A program made the position numbers and the translations under genes. Positions 18,328 to 25,209 of a stretch of DNA of 64,000 nt are shown piece by piece. The stretch lies in assembly GCF_006381105.1 (NCBI RefSeq), contig NZ_VDET01000002.1, positions 1,582,121-1,646,120 of the forward strand, given 5' to 3'. Under the pieces are notes generated by a model. That model was not told the DNA's origin. It made no database searches and was given only the letters and a program-made list of their open reading frames with translations. The stretch comes from Flavicella sediminum. GTDB lineage: Bacteria; Bacteroidota; Bacteroidia; Flavobacteriales; Flavobacteriaceae. Within the stretch, counting starts at the first letter, position 1, and each line of letters begins with the position of its first letter.

Positions 18328-18335
18328 CAAAGATA
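18328..18335 (-). promoter_or_regulatory. -7 box of the nrt operon
   Basis: The minus strand reads TATCTTTG, identical to the boxes before nasA, the first fnr gene and the second narK gene. No TTACGTA lies nearby; the AAACCTRC-N4-ACGCAGTTT element is 85 bases further upstream. Confidence 0.6.
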
Positions 18336-18420
18336 GATTTGAAGCTTCTTTCAGAGGATGTGAATTCACAGGCTTAAACAATCTTTTGCACGACTATTAA
18401 GGAGTTATAAGTCATTGTAG

Positions 18421-18441
18421 AAACTGCGTAAAAGCAGGTTT
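18421..18441 (-). promoter_or_regulatory. Shared upstream element, copy 1
   Basis: Minus-strand AAACCTGC-N4-ACGCAGTTT; a close copy lies at 19398-19418. Both stand 65-90 bases upstream of TATCTTTG boxes of nitrate-island genes. CTGC/GCAG gives partial dyad symmetry. Confidence 0.4.
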
Positions 18442-18471
18442 GCTATAGGAATAAATTTGAGGTTTGGTAAT

Positions 18472-18502
18472 AAAAAAGCCCAAACGACGGATCGAATGGG
18501 CT
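18472..18502 (-). terminator. Terminator of the first fnr gene
   Basis: An AGCCCA/TGGGCT stem (18477-18482 and 18497-18502) is followed on the minus strand by a T-run, 24 bases after the gene's stop. Confidence 0.8.
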
Positions 18503-18525
18503 GTGAATTAGTGAATTGCTTTATT

Positions 18526-19230
18526 TTATCTTGTCATAGAAAATGTGTGTTTGGAAATTTCTTCTCGTAAAGCTTCGTGATTAAGAATACCTAGTTTTCT
18601 ACCTTTGGCGTTTACAAGTCCTTCTTTTTTTAAGGTAGAAAGTATTCGAATAACTTGTTCCTCGGTAGTTCCGGAGTAATCGGCATAATCTTTTCTGCTT
18701 AACAACACGTTTAAAAGCTGGTCTGTAGAACCGAATTTTTTATCCATATATAAAAGTGTGTCAATAACACGTTCTCTAACCGACATTTGTGCTAGTTTTC
18801 TAACTCGGGTTTCGCTTTCGCTTAATTCATCAGCGTAAAATAACATGAAATCGAAGGTTAAACTAGGGATGGTAAGTAATATGTTTTTTAAATCATCTTT
18901 CGAAAAATAACATAGGGTGGTGTCTTCTAAAGCCTGTGCAGAGATAGAATAGTATTTTGAAGACCCGAATCCACCTCTGTGTCCAATAATTTCACCGTCC
19001 TTAGCAAATCGAACGATTTGTTCTCTGTCGTTTATTCCTGTTTTGGCTACTTTTACTTTTCCTTTGTAGGCGAAAAATAAACCATGCGCAGGAGTTCCTT
19101 CCATAATAAACTGCTGTGATTTTTTGCATTTTATGGTGTGCTTATTTTTTAGAAAATCTTCAATTTTCGGGTCTTTGCTGTTTTTTTTAATCAAACAGTT
19201 TAAGTTTTCACAATGGATACAATCTGCCAT
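18526..19230 (-). CDS. Crp/Fnr-family regulator with N-terminal Cys cluster (copy 1)
   Basis: 234 residues. It starts with Cys4-x2-Cys7-x4-Cys12, with a further Cys at 35 and 107; Cys107 lies in the beta-roll, where FNR has its fourth ligand, so an oxygen- or NO-labile 4Fe-4S cluster is plausible. A cNMP-type beta roll (residues ~35-125) and a C-terminal HTH follow. The recognition helix TTEEQVIRIL keeps the Glu and Arg that read TGA/GTGA half-sites in FNR and CRP. It lies between nrtA and a nitrate carrier gene, and a paralogue with the same Cys pattern is at 23625. Probably controls nitrate genes in response to O2 or NO. Confidence 0.9.
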   Translation of the reverse strand: MADCIHCENLNCLIKKNSKDPKIEDFLKNKHTIKCKKSQQFIMEGTPAHGLFFAYKGKVKVAKTGINDREQIVRFAKDGEIIGHRGGFGSSKYYSISAQALEDTTLCYFSKDDLKNILLTIPSLTFDFMLFYADELSESETRVRKLAQMSVRERVIDTLLYMDKKFGSTDQLLNVLLSRKDYADYSGTTEEQVIRILSTLKKEGLVNAKGRKLGILNHEALREEISKHTFSMTR

Positions 19231-19303
19231 AATTTTATATTTCTTTGAGAGTAATAATAGGATATTTGGTCATGCTTACACATGATAAATGTTTGTTTTA
19301 TTT

Positions 19304-19333
19304 GGGGGTAACTTCACATCCCCTACAAAGATA
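19304..19333 (-). promoter_or_regulatory. Promoter and 5' hairpin of the first fnr gene
   Basis: The minus strand has a TATCTTTG -7 box (19333-19326). The predicted transcript begins at or near a GGGG/CCCC stem (19320-19323 with 19304-19308) that could cap the ~95-base leader. Confidence 0.45.
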
Positions 19334-19397
19334 TTTTGATTTGCTGATTTATAGTATGGGTATGTGTAGTTGAAATAAATCTTTTTTACCATGTATA

Positions 19398-19418
19398 AAA
19401 CTGCGTTTTCGTAGGTTT
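19398..19418 (-). promoter_or_regulatory. Shared upstream element, copy 2
   Basis: Minus-strand AAACCTAC-N4-ACGCAGTTT, 65 bases upstream of the -7 box of the first fnr gene; a near-copy of the element at 18421-18441. Confidence 0.4.
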
Positions 19419-19424
19419 TGTAAA

Positions 19425-19456
19425 TAAAAAAGCCTCACTAAATAAGTGAGGCTTTT
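19425..19456 (-). terminator. Terminator of the second narK-family gene
   Basis: AGCCTCACT (19431-19439) and AGTGAGGCT (19445-19453) form a 9-base stem, with an A-run on the left that becomes a T-run on the transcribed strand. Confidence 0.88.
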
Positions 19457-19478
19457 CCATCTTTCGGGGTAGGTTTTA

Positions 19479-20825
19479 TTAGGCTGCTTTTCTTTCTAAA
19501 GCTTCTAGTCTGTTTTGTTCGTCAACTGCGGCTTTTTCATCTTCTGCAGAGAATTTTATTCCGATACCAAGTAATCCGATGGCCAATACAACAAATCCAA
19601 AGTAGAAGAAACAGTCTTGAAGAGGAGAACCGCTTCTTAGTAAAAATTGTGCGTAACAAACAGCTCCAACATTTCCACCAGCTCCTACAATACCGGCTAC
19701 AGCACCTAGTGCTTTTTTATTGATAAAAGGAACTACAGAATAGGTGGCTCCTTCGGCCATTTGAACGAATAATGAGAAAAGAATCATGGTAGCAACGGCA
19801 ATTGGTAAGGCATCCATTCTTGAGAAAAGTAACAAGGCAAATCCTTCAATAACCATCACAATAACCAACCATTTTACACGGCCTTGCAATCCACCTTTTT
19901 TAGAAAATTTATCTCCTAGCCATCCTCCGGTCGATCTAGCAAATAAATTCATCAGTCCAAATAAGGAAGCAATTAAACCTGCTGAGGTTTCAGATAATGA
20001 AAAACGTGTTTGGTAATAGGTAGCGGCTCTTCCGTTCACAAATAATTCCATTCCAAAACATCCGGCATACATAGCAAATAAAATCCAAACTCTTTTGTCT
20101 TTAACGGCGGTCATAAATAAACTAGATTCTCCTTCGGCAGCTTGTGGTCTTTCTGTTGGAAGATCGTCGTAATTTCCTTTCGGACAATCTGAAGTGTATT
20201 TCCAATACAAATACGCCACAACCAACATTATAATTGCGGGTACAAACATGGCAGGTCTCCATTTTGATAAATCAGATTCAGCGAAACCAAATGCCAACAT
20301 GGCTGCGGCAATTAATGGCATAACGGCCTGTGTAACACCACCACCAAGATTTCCCCATCCTGCTGTTGTAGCATTGGCAATACCCACTACGTTGGGTGCA
20401 AACATAACGGAAGTGTGGTATTGTGTTATTACAAAAGAAGCACCAATGACCCCTATGGCCATTCTAGAAATTAAATAGGTTTCCCAAGTGTTGGCAAGTG
20501 AAGAACCGGCAACTACAATGGCACCAAAAATTAATAAATATACATAGCTTTTACGTGGTCCAATTTTATCACACCAATTTCCAACAAATAATCTTGCGAA
20601 AATTGTAACGCCTACAGATGCAATAAATGCGGTAATTTTTTGAGCTTTAGAAAGATCTAAATCCGGACCAATAGTAGAGTTCATTAAAGGAGCGTGTGCA
20701 AACCAACCAAAGAAACATAAAAAGAATGCGATCCAACTAAGGTGGAAGGTTCTCATTTGTACCGTGGAAAGGTCGAATAAATTTATTCTAGTGGCTTTTT
20801 CGTTGTTTAAATTAATTGTCTTCAT
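19479..20825 (-). CDS. MFS nitrate/nitrite transporter (NarK/NasA-type)
   Basis: 448 residues with twelve predicted helices. The nitrate signature GWGNLGGGVTQ is in helix 5 and a second copy, GAGGNVGAV, is in helix 11; these two glycine-rich stretches and an Arg in helix 2 define nitrate porters. It differs clearly from the NarK at 7237 and lacks the inserted loop, so it belongs to another branch (NasA/NrtP-like). It would import nitrate for assimilation. It has its own TATCTTTG promoter box (20857-20864) and a strong terminator, so it is a single-gene unit. Confidence 0.92.
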   Translation of the reverse strand: MKTINLNNEKATRINLFDLSTVQMRTFHLSWIAFFLCFFGWFAHAPLMNSTIGPDLDLSKAQKITAFIASVGVTIFARLFVGNWCDKIGPRKSYVYLLIFGAIVVAGSSLANTWETYLISRMAIGVIGASFVITQYHTSVMFAPNVVGIANATTAGWGNLGGGVTQAVMPLIAAAMLAFGFAESDLSKWRPAMFVPAIIMLVVAYLYWKYTSDCPKGNYDDLPTERPQAAEGESSLFMTAVKDKRVWILFAMYAGCFGMELFVNGRAATYYQTRFSLSETSAGLIASLFGLMNLFARSTGGWLGDKFSKKGGLQGRVKWLVIVMVIEGFALLLFSRMDALPIAVATMILFSLFVQMAEGATYSVVPFINKKALGAVAGIVGAGGNVGAVCYAQFLLRSGSPLQDCFFYFGFVVLAIGLLGIGIKFSAEDEKAAVDEQNRLEALERKAA

Positions 20826-20856
20826 TTTGCTGAATTTTTTAGTAAATCTGATACAG

Positions 20857-20922
20857 CAAAGATATTTCGATAGTTTGTTTTGTAATATGTGTGTTCGCTA
20901 GGTCAAAACAAGTTTTTACTTG
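20857..20922 (-). promoter_or_regulatory. Promoter region of the second narK-family gene
   Basis: A minus-strand TATCTTTG -7 box (20864-20857) is seen. A perfect dyad CAAGT-TTTT-ACTTG lies at 20909-20922, about 50 bases upstream, and could be an operator. The rest of the 20865-21176 gap shows no gene. Confidence 0.45.
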
Positions 20923-21176
20923 AGTTTTTATCGATGTAAAATCAATAAAAAACCTGTTAAAAAATAGGAAATATTTTTAATGTACTCATTGTTAGTTGTG
21001 TGAGTTTTAGGGGTGGTTCTTATTTTTGTGTTTGTTTGTTTTGTTGAAGAGTTTTCTTAAAGAATTAAAAATGGTTTTCTTCATGTTTGTAACTGAGGTT
21101 TTGTGAAAGTTAACGTTTGTTAAGACCTTCTCTTTTAAATGAATTTTTTGTTATTTTATCGCTTAAAATAAATGAA

Positions 21177-23549
21177 ATGAAAAACACGCCCTACTTTGTC
21201 TTTTTTTTTATGCTGCTGCTAAACTCCGTTAATGCACAGAAGAATGTTATTCAAGTAAAAGGTAAGGTGCTTACTGCTGAAAATCAAGCAATAGAATTTG
21301 CGACGGTTGCCTTAATGAATAGTGAAGACAAGAAACCTATTTTAGGAACAGTTACCAATGAAAAGGGAATTTTTTCTATCCCTATAAAGAGCAGAGATTT
21401 TTATGTTGAAATTAGTTTTATCGGTTTTGAGACTAAAACAATCACGAACTTTTCAATAGCGAACGGTCAAGTTGCTTTGGGGAATGTTATTTTGAATGAA
21501 AATAGCGAATCTTTGAATGAGGTAGTGGTAAGGGCAGAAAAATCGCAAACAGAGTTTAAATTAGATAAGCGTGTTTTTAATGTAGGGAAAGATTTGAGCA
21601 GTACAGGTGTTAGTGCTTTGGAGGTATTGAATAATGTTCCGTCGGTAAATGTAAATATTGAAGGGGCTATTAGTTTGCGAGGAAGTACTGGAGTTCAGAT
21701 TTTAATCAACGGAAAACCATCGGTTATAGCGAGCGATGAAGGAAATGCACTTGGGACTATTACCGCAGAAATGATAGAAAAAGTAGAAGTGATTACCAAT
21801 CCGTCTGCCAAATATGATGCTGAGGGGACTACTGGAATTATTAATATCGTATTAAAAAAAGAGGAACGCAGAGGTATAAATGGTTCCATTAGTATAAATA
21901 CAGGAACGCCACATAATCATAGTGTTGGTTTAAGTGTAAATAGAAGGACAGAGAAATTTAATTTGTTTAGTCAGTTAGGAATGGGGTACCGTGAGATGCC
22001 TAGTTATTTTGATAAGAGAAATGAAAACTTGGTAACAGATACGATTATAAGAAATAGCGGTGTAGAGTATCGAAATGAAAAATTTTACAATTTAATTTTA
22101 GGAACAGATTATCATATCAATGAAAGAAATGTGGTGACCTTGTCGGGAAGTTATGCTTATGAGGTTGAAGAACAGCCTTCAGAAACAAATTATACAAAAG
22201 AAGGAGTTGATGGTGGTGTTTCTGATAAATGGACTAGAAGAGAGGTGACCGATGCAGATAATCCTAAATTTAAATACGAGCTTCAGTACAAAAGCGATTT
22301 TAAAGATGATGAAAAACACACTTTGCTTTTTAGTGCGTTGGGAAGTTTTTTTGGAAAAGATCAGTCTTCAGATTTTGAAAATATAACAGAGTTAGGATCA
22401 AGACCAGATGCGAAACAAAAAACATTTACAAATTATAAGGAGTCTAGTTATACGTTTAAATTAGATTATACCAAGCCGTTTTCTGAAAAAGTAGTGATGG
22501 AAACAGGAGCGCAATATGTGATGCAACAAGTGGAGAATGATTATTCTTTGTCTAATTTAGAAAATGGCGCCTATGTTCCAGATGCTGCATTGACCAATGT
22601 TTTTGAGTACAAGCAGAATGTATTAGGTGTTTATGGAACCTTGGCCTATGAGAACAATAAATTTGGAGTGAAAGCAGGTTTGCGATTGGAAAATACAGAT
22701 TTGGGAACTTTATTGGTAGAAGAGAATAAAGAGAATGGTCGAAATTTTACGAATTTATTTCCAAGTATGCACAGTTCCTATAAGTTTACAGAAGTGTTTT
22801 CGGTACAAGCGGGCTATTCAAAAAGGGTGTACCGACCAAGGTTGTGGGATTTGATGCCATTTTTTAATGTTAGAAATGAATTTAGTATACGACAAGGAAA
22901 TCCTGATTTATTGCCTGAGTTTACAGATTCTTTTGAGATTTCGAGTATTTTTAATTTCAATAAAGTGTCTATGAATTTTGGGGTGTATCATCACAATACA
23001 ACAGATGTTATTGATCGTATTTCGCTGTATGATGAGGAAGAAAATATTACAACTATGATTCCTGAAAATATAGGGACAAGAAAAAGTACAGGGGTAGAAT
23101 GGAATACCAAGTTCAGTCCTACCCAAAATTTGACATTTACTGGAGATTTTAATTACAATTATTTCAGTAGAAAAGGAAGTTTGGATGCACAAGTTTTTGA
23201 TTTTTCTGCAGATAGATGGAACGGGAAATTGACAACGAAATTGAAATTATTTTTGGATATTGATTTTGAAATCACTGGACGCTACCAGTCTGGAAACAAA
23301 ACAGTGCAAGGAACTGTGTCATCACAGGCTTTTGCAGATATGGGCTTGCGAAAAAAAATAATGAAAGGAAAAGGCGTGTTTAGTTTGGGGGTACGTGATT
23401 TGTTTGAAAGTAGAATTAGCGAGTCTGAAGTAGCTCAGGAAGATTTTTATGTGTACAGCCAAGCCTATAGAGGGCGCTTTGTGACCTTAGGGTTCAGCTA
23501 TGGTTTTGGAAAAGGAGAAGCAATGGAATATGCCGGAAAGCGGCGTTAG
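21177..23549 (+). CDS. TonB-dependent receptor (OMP_b-brl_3 family)
   Basis: 790 residues from ATG at 21177; the upstream TTG (21117) would add 20 residues before an obvious signal peptide (MKNTPYFVFFFMLLL, cleavage after NAQ). Order: CarboxypepD_reg-like beta-sandwich (~25-105), plug domain (~115-230; NVPSVNVNIEGAISLRGSTG and VEVITNPSAKYDAEGTTGIINIVLKK), then the barrel ending in SYGFGKG. It would import a ligand too large for porins, energised by TonB. No SusD partner is present, so a siderophore or metal chelate is more likely than a glycan. Its place among nitrate genes suggests Fe or Mo supply (inference). Confidence 0.88.
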   Translation: MKNTPYFVFFFMLLLNSVNAQKNVIQVKGKVLTAENQAIEFATVALMNSEDKKPILGTVTNEKGIFSIPIKSRDFYVEISFIGFETKTITNFSIANGQVALGNVILNENSESLNEVVVRAEKSQTEFKLDKRVFNVGKDLSSTGVSALEVLNNVPSVNVNIEGAISLRGSTGVQILINGKPSVIASDEGNALGTITAEMIEKVEVITNPSAKYDAEGTTGIINIVLKKEERRGINGSISINTGTPHNHSVGLSVNRRTEKFNLFSQLGMGYREMPSYFDKRNENLVTDTIIRNSGVEYRNEKFYNLILGTDYHINERNVVTLSGSYAYEVEEQPSETNYTKEGVDGGVSDKWTRREVTDADNPKFKYELQYKSDFKDDEKHTLLFSALGSFFGKDQSSDFENITELGSRPDAKQKTFTNYKESSYTFKLDYTKPFSEKVVMETGAQYVMQQVENDYSLSNLENGAYVPDAALTNVFEYKQNVLGVYGTLAYENNKFGVKAGLRLENTDLGTLLVEENKENGRNFTNLFPSMHSSYKFTEVFSVQAGYSKRVYRPRLWDLMPFFNVRNEFSIRQGNPDLLPEFTDSFEISSIFNFNKVSMNFGVYHHNTTDVIDRISLYDEEENITTMIPENIGTRKSTGVEWNTKFSPTQNLTFTGDFNYNYFSRKGSLDAQVFDFSADRWNGKLTTKLKLFLDIDFEITGRYQSGNKTVQGTVSSQAFADMGLRKKIMKGKGVFSLGVRDLFESRISESEVAQEDFYVYSQAYRGRFVTLGFSYGFGKGEAMEYAGKRR

Positions 23550-23571
23550 TTTTTTTGCGTGAACTTAAAAT

Positions 23572-23611
23572 AGAATAGGGAGTCGTTAGGGTATTAACGA
23601 CTCCCTATTCT
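23572..23611. terminator. Long hairpin between convergent genes
   Basis: A perfect 17-base stem (23572-23588 and 23595-23611) with a 6-base loop separates the TonB receptor and the second fnr gene. Its T-tails are weak on both sides. Confidence 0.8.
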
Positions 23612-23624
23612 GTATAAATGAAGA

Positions 23625-24329
23625 TTAGCTATCTAAAAAGTAATTGTGTTCAGAAATTTCTTTTTTCAAAAGATCGATGTCTATAATTCCTAATTTTTTA
23701 CCCTTTGATCGCAAAAGTTTTTCTTTTTTTAAGCTAGAAATAATTCGAATCACTTGTTCTTCAGTGGTTCCGGCAAAATCTGCAAAATCTTTTCTTGGTA
23801 ATTGTATTTTGAAAAAACCATCTGCATCTTGACCAAATTTTCTTTTGATATATAAAAAGGAGTCGATTACTTTTTCACGAACCGTCATTTGAGCAAACTT
23901 TCGCACTTTTGTTTCAGATCTATTTAATTCTTCAGAGTAAAATAGCATCAAATCAAAAGTTAGGTTTGGAATTTCATGAAGCATTTTGGTAAGTATTTCG
24001 TTCGTGAAATTACACAAATGAGTTTCACTTATGGCCAGTGCGCCAATAGGGTAATTTTTTCCAGAACCAAAACCTCTATGTCCAATAATTTCACCATCAT
24101 GAGCAAATCTTACAATTTGTTCTCTTCCGTAAATTCCGGTCTTTACAACCTTTACCTGTCCTTTTCTTACAAAGAAGAGTCCGTGCGCAGGAGCGCCTTC
24201 CATGATGAACTGTTGTGATTTTTTACACTTGATGTTATGTTTTTCAAGTAAAAATTTTTCAATATTAGGGTTCTTGATGTTTTTCTTAATCAAGCAATTT
24301 GTGTTTTCGCAAGTAATACAATCTGACAT
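23625..24329 (-). CDS. Crp/Fnr-family regulator with N-terminal Cys cluster (copy 2)
   Basis: 234 residues, the same length as the copy at 18526, with Cys4, Cys7, Cys12, Cys35 and Cys106 kept. The domain order is identical: Cys cluster, cNMP-like beta roll, HTH with GTTEEQVIRIISSL. About half or more of the residues match copy 1, so the two arose by duplication; differences in the sensor roll (for example AFAKDGEIIGHRGG versus HDGEIIGHRGFG) may give different signals. It is divergent from nirB across an 877-base gap rich in TTACGTA, and its own -7 box overlaps such a site. Probably part of the same nitrate/O2 control circuit. Confidence 0.9.
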   Translation of the reverse strand: MSDCITCENTNCLIKKNIKNPNIEKFLLEKHNIKCKKSQQFIMEGAPAHGLFFVRKGQVKVVKTGIYGREQIVRFAHDGEIIGHRGFGSGKNYPIGALAISETHLCNFTNEILTKMLHEIPNLTFDLMLFYSEELNRSETKVRKFAQMTVREKVIDSFLYIKRKFGQDADGFFKIQLPRKDFADFAGTTEEQVIRIISSLKKEKLLRSKGKKLGIIDIDLLKKEISEHNYFLDS

Positions 24330-24361
24330 AACATATCTGTTTAGAGTTTATGAAACATATG

Positions 24362-24393
24362 CAAAACTACGTAAAAAAATATAAAATTACGTA
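24362..24393 (-). promoter_or_regulatory. Second fnr promoter with TTACGTA fused to the -7 box
   Basis: On the minus strand TTACGTA (24374-24368) runs straight into TAGTTTTG (24369-24362), giving TTACGTAGTTTTG, identical base for base to the nirB element. A second TACGTAA lies at 24387-24393. Confidence 0.68.
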
Positions 24394-25157
24394 TTAATAC
24401 TTAAATAGATTGTTTTATTTATGTTAAGGACTACTAAAAATACGGGTTGAATGATGTAAATAAAACTGATTTATGGTTGGTGATTTTAGGGTTTCTACTT
24501 TTATGATGTACTTTAAATAGGTGTTTTTCTTGTTGATTTATAAAGGTTTAAGTAGCTAAGTTTGGTATGGGGAGGTGCAGTGCTTTTTCGCATTACAATC
24601 TGTTTTACTTAACGGTGTGTCTTAAATAGTACTATATAATAAGAAGGTGTTGTCAGGGATGGTAAGAGTTTTGGTGAGTGTGTTTTTCTGTTTTTGTTGA
24701 GATGTGCTGCATTTGAGTTTTATTTTTTGCTAGATGAAATTCGAAATAGTTTTGGTTTTTGTTTGTAGCTATTTTTTTAGATTCTTGTACTGTTTGTTAT
24801 TTCGGATTGGTAAGATTGTTGTTTTTGTTTTAAATCCGTTCATTTTATACATTATAAATTGTCTGTATTGAGTGTTATTGCAATAATCAAAATTTTAGTC
24901 TTTGTGTGTTTTTAATAGAATTCACAATTCGCTTGTTTTCAGTTTATTTGTTGTTTTGTGTTAAGTTTAAACCTGATAATACGTAGTTTGTAAATACGTA
25001 TTATACAGGCTTCATTGTGGTTTAGCAATATGTATAAGTCTGTTTTTATCAATAAAACAGCGTATAATTAACGTATTTGTATTATTTGGATGTTTTTTTT
25101 GTAAAAACCCAAATAATTATGTTTCTGCGTAAAAAAACGTAATATAGCTAAGTAGTA
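24394..25157. other. Long AT-rich regulatory gap between fnr copy 2 and nirB
   Basis: No credible gene. The right part holds further TACGTA sites at 24980-24985 and 24995-25000, ACGTAT at 25071 and ACGTAA at 25137. The left ~550 bases are T-rich without clear motifs. Confidence 0.6.
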
Positions 25158-25180
25158 TTACGTAATATTACGTAGTTTTG
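25158..25180 (+). promoter_or_regulatory. nirB promoter with tandem TTACGTA
   Basis: TTACGTAA (25158-25165) and TTACGTA (25168-25174) are 10 bases apart. The second overlaps the -7 box TAGTTTTG (25173-25180). The expected -33 TTG is absent, pointing to activator dependence or to a repressor that covers the -7 box. Confidence 0.7.
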
Positions 25181-25192
25181 TAGTGTTAATAT

Positions 25193-25209
25193 AAAATACG
25201 AAACGTATG
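25193..25209 (+). promoter_or_regulatory. Inverted repeat at the nirB start codon
   Basis: AAAATACGAAACGTATG contains ATACG-AAA-CGTAT and ends with the ATG. The same 17-mer, with one change, covers the start of the AraC-type gene at 51787. Confidence 0.45.

Noticed and set aside
23545..24330. Possible mobile element around the duplicated fnr genes
   Set aside because: No transposase, terminal repeats or target duplications were seen; a simple gene duplication is enough.
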